Origin: Clostridia bacterium
Lineage (GTDB): Bacteria > Bacillota > Clostridia > Oscillospirales > Acutalibacteraceae
Direction of reading: 5' to 3'
NCBI GenBank assembly: GCA_017431755.1
Contig: JAFRKM010000047.1
Coordinates: 1-10,740, forward strand
Length of the DNA: 10,740 bases
The notes under the pieces are model-generated. The model was not told the DNA's origin and did not search any database. It worked only from the letters and a program-made list of their open reading frames with translations. The translations under genes and the position numbers were made by a program. The stretch's first letter is position 1. The number at the start of each line of letters is the position of its first letter. Positions 1 to 5,979 of this stretch are shown here, in pieces.

Positions 1-613
1 CGGCGAATTCTTTATCTCTTTTATCGTGAGCAGGTACAGCCATTATGGCCCCCGTTCCATATGAAACCAAAACATAATCCGCCACAAATATCGGTACTTT
101 TTTTCCATTAACAGGATTTATAGCATATATTCCTTCAAGCTTTACACCGGTTTTTTCTTTGGCAAGTTCAGAACGTTCCAAATCGGTTTTTTTCTTTGCG
201 CTTTCTTGATACTTATTAACCTCCACAAAATTTTCTATGCTTTTACCCCATTTTTTAAGGAGTTCATGTTCAGGCGAAAGAACTATGTAAGTAACTCCAA
301 AAACTGTATCCGGGCGAGTTGTAAAAACCTTTATATTTTGCCCCATATTTGTTTCAAAATCAATTTCTGCGCCGCTTGACCGTCCTATCCAATTTATTTG
401 CTGAGTTTTAACTCTTTCAGGATAATCAACGGTTTCCAAATCGTCTATTAGCCTTTGCGCATACTTTGTGATTCTAAGCATCCATTGTGATTTTTCTTTT
501 TTGATGACTTCACTTGAACATCTTTCACATTTTCCATCAACAACTTCTTCGTTCGCAAGCACACATTTACACGACGTACACCAATTAACAAACGAACGAC
601 TCTTATAGGCAAG
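1..613 (-). pseudogene. leuS: Leucyl-tRNA synthetase continuation after two in-frame stops; runs off the window
   Basis: I translated this strand by hand in the same frame as the upstream leuS piece; it stays open from 613 to the window edge (204 codons) and is plainly LeuRS. Numbered from the leuS ATG, it has LAYKSRSFVNWCTSC (149-163) with a four-cysteine zinc site C160/C163 and C177/C180. Next come QWMLRITKYA, the NWIGRSSG block (222-229), the CP1 editing-domain motif TTRPDTVFG (246-254), and YGTGAIMAVPAHDKRDKEFA at the edge. No plausible restart precedes the zinc site: the first in-frame ATG is at 481, beyond the cysteines, and has no Shine-Dalgarno sequence. The complete conservation of this part says the disruption, if genuine, is very recent. 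I call it a pseudogene because of the TAA and TGA just upstream, but a sequence error in an intact essential gene is at least as likely. The remaining half of the protein lies outside the window. Confidence 0.85.
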
Positions 614-622
614 TCAGTTTTA
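614..622 (-). other. Double in-frame stop TAA-AAC-TGA inside leuS
   Basis: Reading the minus strand from 622, the three codons TAA, AAC and TGA stand between LNLF and LAYK of LeuRS. Homologues have a Lys/Glu-Lys-Gly-type triplet here with no change in length, so the frame is identical on both sides. Two minimal repairs exist. One is two substitutions (AAA to TAA and GGA to TGA), giving F-K-N-G-L-A-Y. The other is removing one T from the six-T run (627-622) and restoring one G near 615, giving F-K-T-G-L-A-Y. Either repair restores a perfect LeuRS. Confidence 0.9.
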
Positions 623-1057
623 AAAAAGATTAAGGAAAATCAACTGTGTCCATTTATAATAATCAGGATTTGTTGTATCTATTTCTCTACTCCAATCAAA
701 CGAAAGACCCAAAGATTTTAATTGGGTCTTGAACCTTGCTATATTTCTTTCAGTTACAATTTTGGGATGAATTTTATTTTTTATGGCGTAATTTTCCGTT
801 GGAAGGCCAAAAGCATCCCAACCCATTGGATAAAGCACATTATAACCTTGCATCCTTCTTTTCCTTGCAATTATATCAAGCGCCGTATAGCTCCTTGGAT
901 GGCCAACATGCAGTCCTTGACCCGAAGGATACGGAAATTCCACCAAAGCATAATACTTTGGCTTATCATATTCATTTTTTGCACAAAACAAATTTTCTTT
1001 TTCCCAAATATCCTGCCATTTTTTCTCTATATTTTTATAATCATACTTGCTATTCAT
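620..1057 (-). CDS. leuS: Leucyl-tRNA synthetase, N-terminal open frame (145 aa) ending at a premature stop
   Basis: This is the 5' part of leucyl-tRNA synthetase, the cytoplasmic class I enzyme that charges tRNA-Leu using ATP. The N-terminus has the family start (YDYKNIEKKWQDIWE), the ATP-binding HIGH-type signature as HVGH at residues 50-53, and the conserved MGWDAFGLPTENYAI block. The frame then reaches WTQLIFLNLF and stops at TAA (622-620), where intact LeuRS (around 800 residues) runs straight on towards its zinc-binding and editing insertions. The same frame resumes downstream, so this is not a natural C-terminus. The ATG at 1057 follows a modest ribosome binding site (GAGAG at 1068-1064, 6 nt spacing) and lies 33 nt after rsfS, so the gene is probably co-transcribed with rsfS. 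The 145-residue product alone lacks most of the catalytic core and should not charge tRNA. The family identification is very secure; whether the break is real is not. Confidence 0.93.
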   Translation of the reverse strand: MNSKYDYKNIEKKWQDIWEKENLFCAKNEYDKPKYYALVEFPYPSGQGLHVGHPRSYTALDIIARKRRMQGYNVLYPMGWDAFGLPTENYAIKNKIHPKIVTERNIARFKTQLKSLGLSFDWSREIDTTNPDYYKWTQLIFLNLF

Positions 1058-1090
1058 AAATTTCTCTCTTTCTATAATTCATTTTACTTT

Positions 1091-1408
1091 TTATTTCCAA
1101 AGTTTATCTAGTTCATAGTACTCACGCGCGTCAGGAGAAAAAATATTTACTATTACACTGCCATAATCTAAAATCATCCAAGAATCAGACATTTTCCCCT
1201 CAAAATTATTTGGCTTAATGCTTAATTCTTCCATTTTTTCTTCTACTTCTCCCGCAAGCGAACGTATATGAGTAATGCTTGTACCTGTGGCAATTACAAA
1301 ATACTCGGCAAGAGTTGTTTTTTCATCCACATTTAAAACTTCTATATTAAGTGCTTTTTTACTGTCCAAAATTTCTTTTATTTTGCTTGCTTTTTCCAGT
1401 GCGTTCAT
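1091..1408 (-). CDS. rsfS: Ribosomal silencing factor RsfS
   Basis: RsfS (DUF143/Iojap family, YqeL in Bacillus) binds ribosomal protein uL14 on the free 50S subunit and blocks joining with 30S, lowering translation when nutrients are scarce. The 105-residue protein covers the whole single-domain family, at the short end of its usual length. Visible signatures are AEYFVIATGTSITHIRSLAGEVEE (about 34-57, near the centre) and the C-terminal uL14-contact block with the WMILDYGSVIVNIF strand pair followed by AREYYELDKLW. The ATG at 1408 has a good Shine-Dalgarno sequence (AAGGAG at 1421-1416, 7 nt spacing). Its first bases overlap the yqeK stop as ATGA, which points to translational coupling. leuS follows after 33 nt. 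Placement beside yqeK and upstream of leuS fits the usual Bacillota/Clostridia neighbourhood. Confidence 0.95.
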   Translation of the reverse strand: MNALEKASKIKEILDSKKALNIEVLNVDEKTTLAEYFVIATGTSITHIRSLAGEVEEKMEELSIKPNNFEGKMSDSWMILDYGSVIVNIFSPDAREYYELDKLWK

Positions 1409-1986
1409 TTTTTGTCTCCTTTTTGGTTTAAAATCAAATAATTATATGCGTCAACCGTATCCAGCGAAACCCGGTACCCCTTTTTAATACACGAAATTAT
1501 CTCAGTGGAAAACTTTTTAAGAAGCGCTAAATCTAAATTTTCGTACGCAAGCTCACGAGTTTTTCGGACATCCGGCCACTTTCTTTCCGGGGAAGTATAA
1601 TCTGCAATAGAAATTATTTTTTCAAAAGTAGTCATGTTTTTTCTGCCCACAGTATGATACCTAACTGCATTTAACAATTCTTCATCCGTTATGCCAAGTC
1701 TATTTTTTATATATTCACTACCAGCAAAACCGTGCAAAATTTTAGGTGAGCAAATTCTATTTTTATCATTCTCAGAAACTAATTTTTCGTTTTCTTCATC
1801 TGGCATTTCTTTACATATATCATGAAGAAGCCCCGCTATTTTTGCCTTTTCAGAGTCTAACCCATAATGCCTTGCCAAATCTTCTGCCACAGACGCAACA
1901 TTAACACTATGATTAAACCTTTTCGGCGACAGCATTTTTTTAAGCATTTCTTTACATTTTTCGTAGTCGTATTTATTTGCCATCAT
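1405..1986 (-). CDS. yqeK: YqeK-type HD-domain hydrolase (bis(5'-nucleosyl)-tetraphosphatase, symmetrical)
   Basis: The YqeK family are HD-superfamily metalloenzymes that split the alarmone Ap4A symmetrically into two ADP. With the ATG at 1986 the protein is 193 residues, normal for the family. The metal-binding set is complete: H26 (FNHSVNVA), the HD pair H55-D56 (AGLLHDICKEMP), H85 (PKILHGFAG), H111 (RYHTVGR) and D129 (ISIADY), followed by the typical SPERKWPDVRKTRELA segment. Start choice is uncertain: an open frame extends to a TTG at 2004, but GGAGG (2000-1996) lies inside that extension, 9 nt before the ATG at 1986 and 12 nt before a second ATG at 1983; a TTG at 1989 is also possible. 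The gene begins inside the 3' end of ftsY and ends in TGA overlapping the rsfS ATG. nadD, the common partner upstream, is absent here. Confidence 0.9.
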   Translation of the reverse strand: MMANKYDYEKCKEMLKKMLSPKRFNHSVNVASVAEDLARHYGLDSEKAKIAGLLHDICKEMPDEENEKLVSENDKNRICSPKILHGFAGSEYIKNRLGITDEELLNAVRYHTVGRKNMTTFEKIISIADYTSPERKWPDVRKTRELAYENLDLALLKKFSTEIISCIKKGYRVSLDTVDAYNYLILNQKGDKK

Positions 1987-2887
1987 CAAAAATTGCCTCC
2001 ACAAATTCCTTTGGATTAAACTTTCTTAAATCATCTAACCCCTCACCAACACCTATAAACTTAACAGGTATACCGAGCTTTTCTTTTATTGCAATTACTA
2101 TTCCTCCGTGAGCGGTTCCATCAAGCTTTGTAAGGATTATACCTGTAATATTTAAAAGTTTTTTAAATTCAGAAGCTTGATTTAATCCGTTTTGACCTGT
2201 GGAAGCATCCAAAACAAGCAAAATTTCTTTGGAAGCGTTTGGCAACTCACGATCTACAATGCGATTTATTTTTTCAAGTTCTCCCATTAAATTTTTCTTG
2301 TTGTGCAGTCTTCCTGCAGTATCGCAAATAACAACGTCAATATTTTTTGCTTTTGCCGAAGAAATAGCGTCAAACACTACCGCAGCAGGATCTGAACCTT
2401 CCGGCTGTTTAACTATTGGACAATCTGTACGTTTAGCCCAAATTTCCAGCTGTTCTGAAGCTGCTGCACGAAATGTATCCGCCGCCGCAAAAAGCACACT
2501 TTTTCCACTTTTTTTTAATTCATTTGCAATTTTCCCAATTGATGTTGTTTTGCCTACTCCATTTACTCCCAAAACCAATATTACTGCCGGTTTTGAATCA
2601 AGATTCAGTTCACTATCACACTCTAAAATTTCAATTAATATTTCTTTTAGCGCATTTTTTATGTCAGAAGGCTCTTTAAGGCCTCTTTTTTTGATTTCTC
2701 CTCTAAGCTTATCACATACTTCCCCCGAGGTTTCAACCCCAATATCACTAAGTATAAGCATTTCTTCCAGCTCTTCAAAAAACTCTTCGTCTATTTTCGT
2801 AAAGGAATTTACCACCAGTTCAATTTTATTTGATATATTTTGCCTGGTCTTAGAAAGGCCATCTTTTATTTTTTGAAAAAATGACAT
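1973..2887 (-). CDS. ftsY: Signal recognition particle receptor FtsY
   Basis: FtsY is the membrane-associated SRP GTPase that docks Ffh-SRP-ribosome complexes at the Sec translocon. The 304-residue protein has the compact NG form with little acidic A domain, usual in Gram-positives. The N-terminal amphipathic start (MSFFQKIKDGLSKTRQNI) suits membrane contact, and the helical N domain extends to about residue 95. The G domain shows the P-loop GVNGVGKTT (107-115), DTFRAAA (137-143), DTAGR (189-193), TKLDGTAHGG (253-262) and the closing GVGEGLDDLRKFNPKEFV. All SRP-GTPase motifs are intact. The start is firm: ATG at 2887 follows AAGGAGGTG (2901-2893), a near-perfect match to the 16S rRNA tail. 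It lies 15 nt after rnc with no smc between them, unlike the rnc-smc-ftsY order of Bacillus subtilis. Its last codons overlap the yqeK start region. Confidence 0.97.
   Translation of the reverse strand: MSFFQKIKDGLSKTRQNISNKIELVVNSFTKIDEEFFEELEEMLILSDIGVETSGEVCDKLRGEIKKRGLKEPSDIKNALKEILIEILECDSELNLDSKPAVILVLGVNGVGKTTSIGKIANELKKSGKSVLFAAADTFRAAASEQLEIWAKRTDCPIVKQPEGSDPAAVVFDAISSAKAKNIDVVICDTAGRLHNKKNLMGELEKINRIVDRELPNASKEILLVLDASTGQNGLNQASEFKKLLNITGIILTKLDGTAHGGIVIAIKEKLGIPVKFIGVGEGLDDLRKFNPKEFVEAIFDDGK
1996..2000 (-). promoter_or_regulatory. Ribosome binding site for yqeK inside the ftsY 3' end
   Basis: GGAGG on the minus strand lies within the last codons of ftsY and 9 nt before the ATG at 1986. 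It argues against the longer TTG-start reading from 2004, which would place the site inside the gene. It also means yqeK is probably translated in coupling with ftsY. Confidence 0.6.
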
Positions 2888-2902
2888 TTGCGCACCTCCT
2901 TT

Positions 2903-3577
2903 TTAATATCCCATCAAAATAAGAGCTTCATGAGCAGCCTGCTGCTCAGCTTCTTTTTTGTTTTTTCCGGTTCCTTTTCCCACTACATTGTTATTTATTT
3001 TTACCTCAACAGTAAACACTTTGTCATGATCTGGGCCGGATTGCCCAACTAAATTATATTCAATAATTTCTTGCGGATTTTTTTGAATTATTTCTTGAAG
3101 ATCCGTTTTATAATCATGAATATCAGGTATTTGCGGGTTTTTAGCAGCAGGGACTATAAACTTAAGAATAAAATCAGACGCTTCTTTATAGTTTGAATCC
3201 AAGTATATTGCAGCGCAAATGGCTTCAAAAACGTCTGCCAAAATAGAAGGTCTGTTTTGCCCCCCGCAATTATGTTCCCCACGGCTTACTTTAATATATT
3301 TATAAAGCTCTAATTCTTTAGAAAAGCCACAAAGCTGCTTTTCACAAACTAAAAAAGCCCTTAATTTGGTAAGTTTTCCTTCCGGATAATTAGGAAATTT
3401 TTTAAAAATATAATCTGACGTAACCAAACTTAAAATTGAATCGCCCAAAAATTCCAATCTTTCATAGCTTTTATATTTCCCCCAGCTTTCGTTAGCATAA
3501 GAAGAATGTGTAAGGGCGATTTTTAAAAGCTTTTTATTTTTAAATTCATAACCTAGTTTACTTTCAAGACTTTGCAA
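2903..3577 (-). CDS. rnc: Ribonuclease III (TTG start)
   Basis: RNase III cleaves double-stranded RNA, processing the 30S rRNA precursor and structured mRNAs. The 224-residue length is typical. The N-terminal endonuclease domain has the signature ERLEFLGDS with E39, E42 and D46, and the second acidic pair D115 and E118 in ILADVFEAI. The C-terminal dsRNA-binding domain runs from about 154 to 224, with the terminal GKGTGKNKKEAEQQAAHEAL helix. No ATG exists near the N-terminus: translation must begin at TTG (3577), 9 nt after a G-rich AGGGGG (3592-3587). The resulting start, MQSLESKLGYEF, matches the family's normal N-terminus, so nothing is missing. The gene sits 33 nt after plsX, whose stop is in the same frame, and 15 nt before ftsY. 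A TTG start and imperfect ribosome binding site suggest modest translation, in keeping with an enzyme often autoregulated at low level (inference). Confidence 0.96.
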   Translation of the reverse strand: MQSLESKLGYEFKNKKLLKIALTHSSYANESWGKYKSYERLEFLGDSILSLVTSDYIFKKFPNYPEGKLTKLRAFLVCEKQLCGFSKELELYKYIKVSRGEHNCGGQNRPSILADVFEAICAAIYLDSNYKEASDFILKFIVPAAKNPQIPDIHDYKTDLQEIIQKNPQEIIEYNLVGQSGPDHDKVFTVEVKINNNVVGKGTGKNKKEAEQQAAHEALILMGY

Positions 3578-3586
3578 AATAATATA

Positions 3587-3592
3587 CCCCCT
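3587..3592 (-). promoter_or_regulatory. Non-consensus ribosome binding site deciding the rnc TTG start
   Basis: AGGGGG on the minus strand precedes the TTG at 3577 by 9 nt. No ATG or GTG is available between the in-frame plsX stop (3613-3611) and the conserved RNase III N-terminus, so this site and the TTG are the only good initiation signal. Confidence 0.55.
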
Positions 3593-3610
3593 GATACTAA
3601 TAATTGCAAA

Positions 3611-4621
3611 TTATTTTTCTTCTTTTTGGGTTTTATATTCTTTAATAGCATCTGCAATAATTCCCACAACGTTCCTTTTTACGTATTCGCCGGAAAGTCT
3701 TATTGCATTTTTTATTGTTTCAGCATTCGAGCTACCATGCGCTTTAAACACGGGTTTAGATATTCCAATAAGCGGCGCACCGCCCTGTTTATTGTAATCC
3801 ATACTGTTTTTTAATTTCTTCATGTCATTCATTATCAATGACGCAGCTATTTTACCTTTAAAATTTTTAGTGAAAATATTTTTAAATTTATCAAAAATTG
3901 TTTTTGCCATGCCTTCGTAAAGCTTAAGTATAACATTACCTGTGAAACCATCGGCAACAACCACATCAGCTATATCAGCAGGAATATCTCTGGCTTCTAT
4001 ATTACCTATAAAATTAACATTTGTATCTTGAAGAAGTCTAAAAGCTTCATATCTAAGCTCATCACCCTTCGTACTTTCTGTACCGATATTTACAAGTCCG
4101 ACACGGGGATTATCCACTACCATAACATTTTTCATATATATTGATCCCATAATACCAAACTGTCTTAACATCTCAGGGCGGCATTCAGCATTTGCGCCAC
4201 TGTCTATAAGCATAAAACTGCCTTTACTTTTTGGTATAACAGGTGCAAAGGCACATCTTTTCACGCCTTTAATTCTTTTTACTATAAGAGTAGCCCCTGC
4301 ACAAAGTGCACCGCTGTTGCCCGCAGAAACAAAAGCATCGCCCTCTCCATTTGCAAGCATTTGAAGCCCTTTTGCCATTGATGAATTATTTTTAGATTTC
4401 ATTATTTCCATCGGCTCGTCTTCCATACTAATTATATCAGGCGCATGCACAATGGAAACCGAGTCCAAAGAAATACTATTTTTTTCGCAAATTTCTTTTA
4501 TTTTTGATTCATCGCCAACCAAAACTATTTCATAACCAAATTCATCAGCGGCCAAAATGCTGCCTTTGATGATCTCCAAAGGCGCATTATCTCCTCCAAA
4601 AGCGTCAACTATAATTTTCAT
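3611..4621 (-). CDS. plsX: Phosphate acyltransferase PlsX
   Basis: PlsX converts acyl-ACP and phosphate to acyl-phosphate, the acyl donor for PlsY in the first step of phosphatidic acid synthesis; it is a soluble, peripherally membrane-bound enzyme. At 336 residues it is full length. It begins with the hallmark MKIIVDAFGGDNAP and contains SISMEDEP-like ISMEDEPMEIMKSK, SSMAKGLQML, SAGNSGALCAGATL, LIDSGANAECRPE, VGLVNIGTESTKGDEL, FIGNIEARDIP and VVADGFTGNVILKLYEGM, then GGAPLIGISKPVFKAHGSS; all are diagnostic. The ATG at 4621 follows AGGAGG (4633-4628) at 6 nt. The trmFO stop TAG is part of that site. In Bacillus subtilis plsX heads plsX-fabD-fabG-acpP; here rnc follows directly, so the acyl carrier protein gene must lie elsewhere. 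Confidence 0.97.
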   Translation of the reverse strand: MKIIVDAFGGDNAPLEIIKGSILAADEFGYEIVLVGDESKIKEICEKNSISLDSVSIVHAPDIISMEDEPMEIMKSKNNSSMAKGLQMLANGEGDAFVSAGNSGALCAGATLIVKRIKGVKRCAFAPVIPKSKGSFMLIDSGANAECRPEMLRQFGIMGSIYMKNVMVVDNPRVGLVNIGTESTKGDELRYEAFRLLQDTNVNFIGNIEARDIPADIADVVVADGFTGNVILKLYEGMAKTIFDKFKNIFTKNFKGKIAASLIMNDMKKLKNSMDYNKQGGAPLIGISKPVFKAHGSSNAETIKNAIRLSGEYVKRNVVGIIADAIKEYKTQKEEK

Positions 4622-4627
4622 TTTCTT

Positions 4628-4634
4628 CCTCCTA
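4628..4634 (-). promoter_or_regulatory. plsX ribosome binding site fused with the trmFO stop codon
   Basis: The minus strand reads TAGGAGG, in which TAG (4634-4632) ends trmFO and AGGAGG (4633-4628) is the plsX Shine-Dalgarno sequence, 6 nt before its ATG. A ribosome terminating on trmFO would cover this site, so plsX translation is likely coupled to trmFO. Confidence 0.75.
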
Positions 4635-5936
4635 ATTTAAATTTTTAATATACTGGATTGATCTTTTTGCAAATTCATTATACCTCATTTTTTTATCTTT
4701 TATAACCTCCGAAAGCGGAGAAATTATTCCAAAATTTGCACCCATAGGCTGAAAATCTTTAACAGATTGATCACTTATATATTTTGCAAGCGCACCCATA
4801 ATAGTAATAGAATCTAAGATAAGAGGTTTTTCTCCATTTAATCTTCGCACTGCATTTATCCCGCATAAAAGCCCTGAAGAAACAGATTCCATATATCCTT
4901 CCACACCGGTTATTTGACCGGCAAAAAATAAATTTTCATTCGATTTCAAGCTATAATCCCTATTTAAAATACGCGGCGAATCTATAAACATATTTCTATG
5001 CATTACACCGTATCTTACAATATCTGCATTTTTTAACGCCGGTATAAGACCAAAAACACGTCTTTGCTCCGGAAATCTCAAATTCGTTTGAAAACCAACC
5101 ATATTATAAAGCGAACCTTCTGCATTTTCTTTGCGCAGCTGCACAGCAGCGTATGGCCATTTCCCTGTTTTTGGATCAGTAAGACCCACGGGTTTCATAG
5201 GCCCAAATCTTAGTGTATCGTAACCTCTTTTTGCCATAATTTCAACAGGCATACAACCTTCATAAACTTTTAGATTTTCTGTGTCTACCCCATGGAGCGG
5301 CGCACGTTCGGCACTGATTAATTCATTATAAAAATTTTTATATTCTTCTTCATCAAGCGGGCAATTTAAGTAATCATCTCCGTTACCTTTGCCATATCTT
5401 GAAGCAAAAAAAGCTTTTTCCATATCTACACTTTCAAATGTAACTATCGGCGCAGCGGCATCAAAAAAACTAAGTTTACCACCACAAATTCTTGCAATAT
5501 CTTCTGCAAGAGCATCAGCTGTTAAAGGTCCAGTGGCAATTATGTTTATACCCTCTTTTGGAATACTTGTTATTTCTTTTGGTATATAATTTATTAATTC
5601 GTGATTTTTTATTTTACCGGTAACCATAAAAGAAAAATCTTCTCTATCTACTGCCAAAGCTCCACCGGCCGGTATTTTACATTCGTCTGCACAAGAAACC
5701 ACCAATGAATTCAAATTTCGCATTTCTTCTTTTAAAAGGCCCGCAGCGCTATCTATCTGTGAAGATTTAAACGAATTGGAACAAACAAGCTCACACAGAT
5801 TTTCACTTTTGTGAGCAGGAGAAAACTTTATGGGCTTCATATCATATAAATTAACTTTTATTCCCCTGTTTGCCACTTGCCATGCAGCTTCACAACCCGC
5901 CAAACCAGCACCAATCACATTTATTGTTTTTCCCAT
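4632..5936 (-). CDS. trmFO: Folate/FAD-dependent tRNA (uracil-54-C5)-methyltransferase TrmFO
   Basis: TrmFO makes 5-methyluridine at position 54 of the tRNA T-loop using methylene-tetrahydrofolate and reduced FAD, the Gram-positive alternative to SAM-dependent TrmA. The protein is 434 residues from the ATG at 5936. The N-terminal FAD-binding Rossmann motif is INVIGAGLAGCEAAW (GAGLAG at 9-14). Two cysteine-bearing family blocks follow: ENLCELVCSNSFKS (C48, C52) and YEGCMPVEIMAKRGYDTLRFG, with C228 matching the catalytic cysteine known as C226 in Bacillus subtilis. The C-terminal FAD contact FFAGQITGVEGYMES is present. The frame is open back to a TTG at 5951, but AGAGGAAG (5948-5941) lies inside that extension, and the FAD motif sits at the normal distance from the ATG at 5936. 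It is 43 nt after topA, the usual dprA-topA-trmFO order of Bacillota. Confidence 0.97.
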   Translation of the reverse strand: MGKTINVIGAGLAGCEAAWQVANRGIKVNLYDMKPIKFSPAHKSENLCELVCSNSFKSSQIDSAAGLLKEEMRNLNSLVVSCADECKIPAGGALAVDREDFSFMVTGKIKNHELINYIPKEITSIPKEGINIIATGPLTADALAEDIARICGGKLSFFDAAAPIVTFESVDMEKAFFASRYGKGNGDDYLNCPLDEEEYKNFYNELISAERAPLHGVDTENLKVYEGCMPVEIMAKRGYDTLRFGPMKPVGLTDPKTGKWPYAAVQLRKENAEGSLYNMVGFQTNLRFPEQRRVFGLIPALKNADIVRYGVMHRNMFIDSPRILNRDYSLKSNENLFFAGQITGVEGYMESVSSGLLCGINAVRRLNGEKPLILDSITIMGALAKYISDQSVKDFQPMGANFGIISPLSEVIKDKKMRYNEFAKRSIQYIKNLN

Positions 5937-5940
5937 ATTA

Positions 5941-5948
5941 CTTCCTCT
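5941..5948 (-). promoter_or_regulatory. Ribosome binding site fixing the trmFO start at 5936
   Basis: AGAGGAAG on the minus strand ends 4 nt before the ATG at 5936, with its GAGG core 7 nt away. It would be inside the coding region if the upstream TTG at 5951 were used, so the shorter 434-residue product is preferred. Confidence 0.75.
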
Positions 5949-5979
5949 CAATTTAACTTTTTAAAGTAACCTCTTTTAA

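Noticed and set aside
614..622. Alternative genetic code with TGA read as glycine, since the leuS TGA falls on a conserved glycine
   Set aside because: yqeK ends in TGA overlapping the rsfS ATG in the normal way, no other gene here has an internal TGA, and the TAA two codons earlier would still stop translation.
614..627. Programmed frameshifting at the TTTTTTAAAA run in leuS
   Set aside because: The slippery heptamer TTTAAAA is out of phase with the reading frame. A -1 shift meets a TAA within a few codons and a +1 shift leaves the LeuRS frame, so a single shift cannot restore the protein; two opposite shifts within nine bases would be required.
1..1057. Naturally split two-subunit leucyl-tRNA synthetase, as in Aquifex
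   Set aside because: The downstream part has no start codon with a ribosome binding site before the zinc-binding cysteines, and the break is near residue 146, not inside the CP1 editing insertion as in the known split enzyme.
722..1111. Plus-strand open frames opposite the leuS N-terminus
   Set aside because: Phenylalanine/isoleucine-rich translations with no family signature, covering the conserved LeuRS coding strand; also antisense shadows.
2199..2876. Long plus-strand open frame (225 codons, serine-rich) opposite ftsY
   Set aside because: It is the antisense shadow of a strongly conserved gene, has low-complexity serine/phenylalanine content expected from reading AT-rich coding DNA backwards, and shows no recognisable domain.
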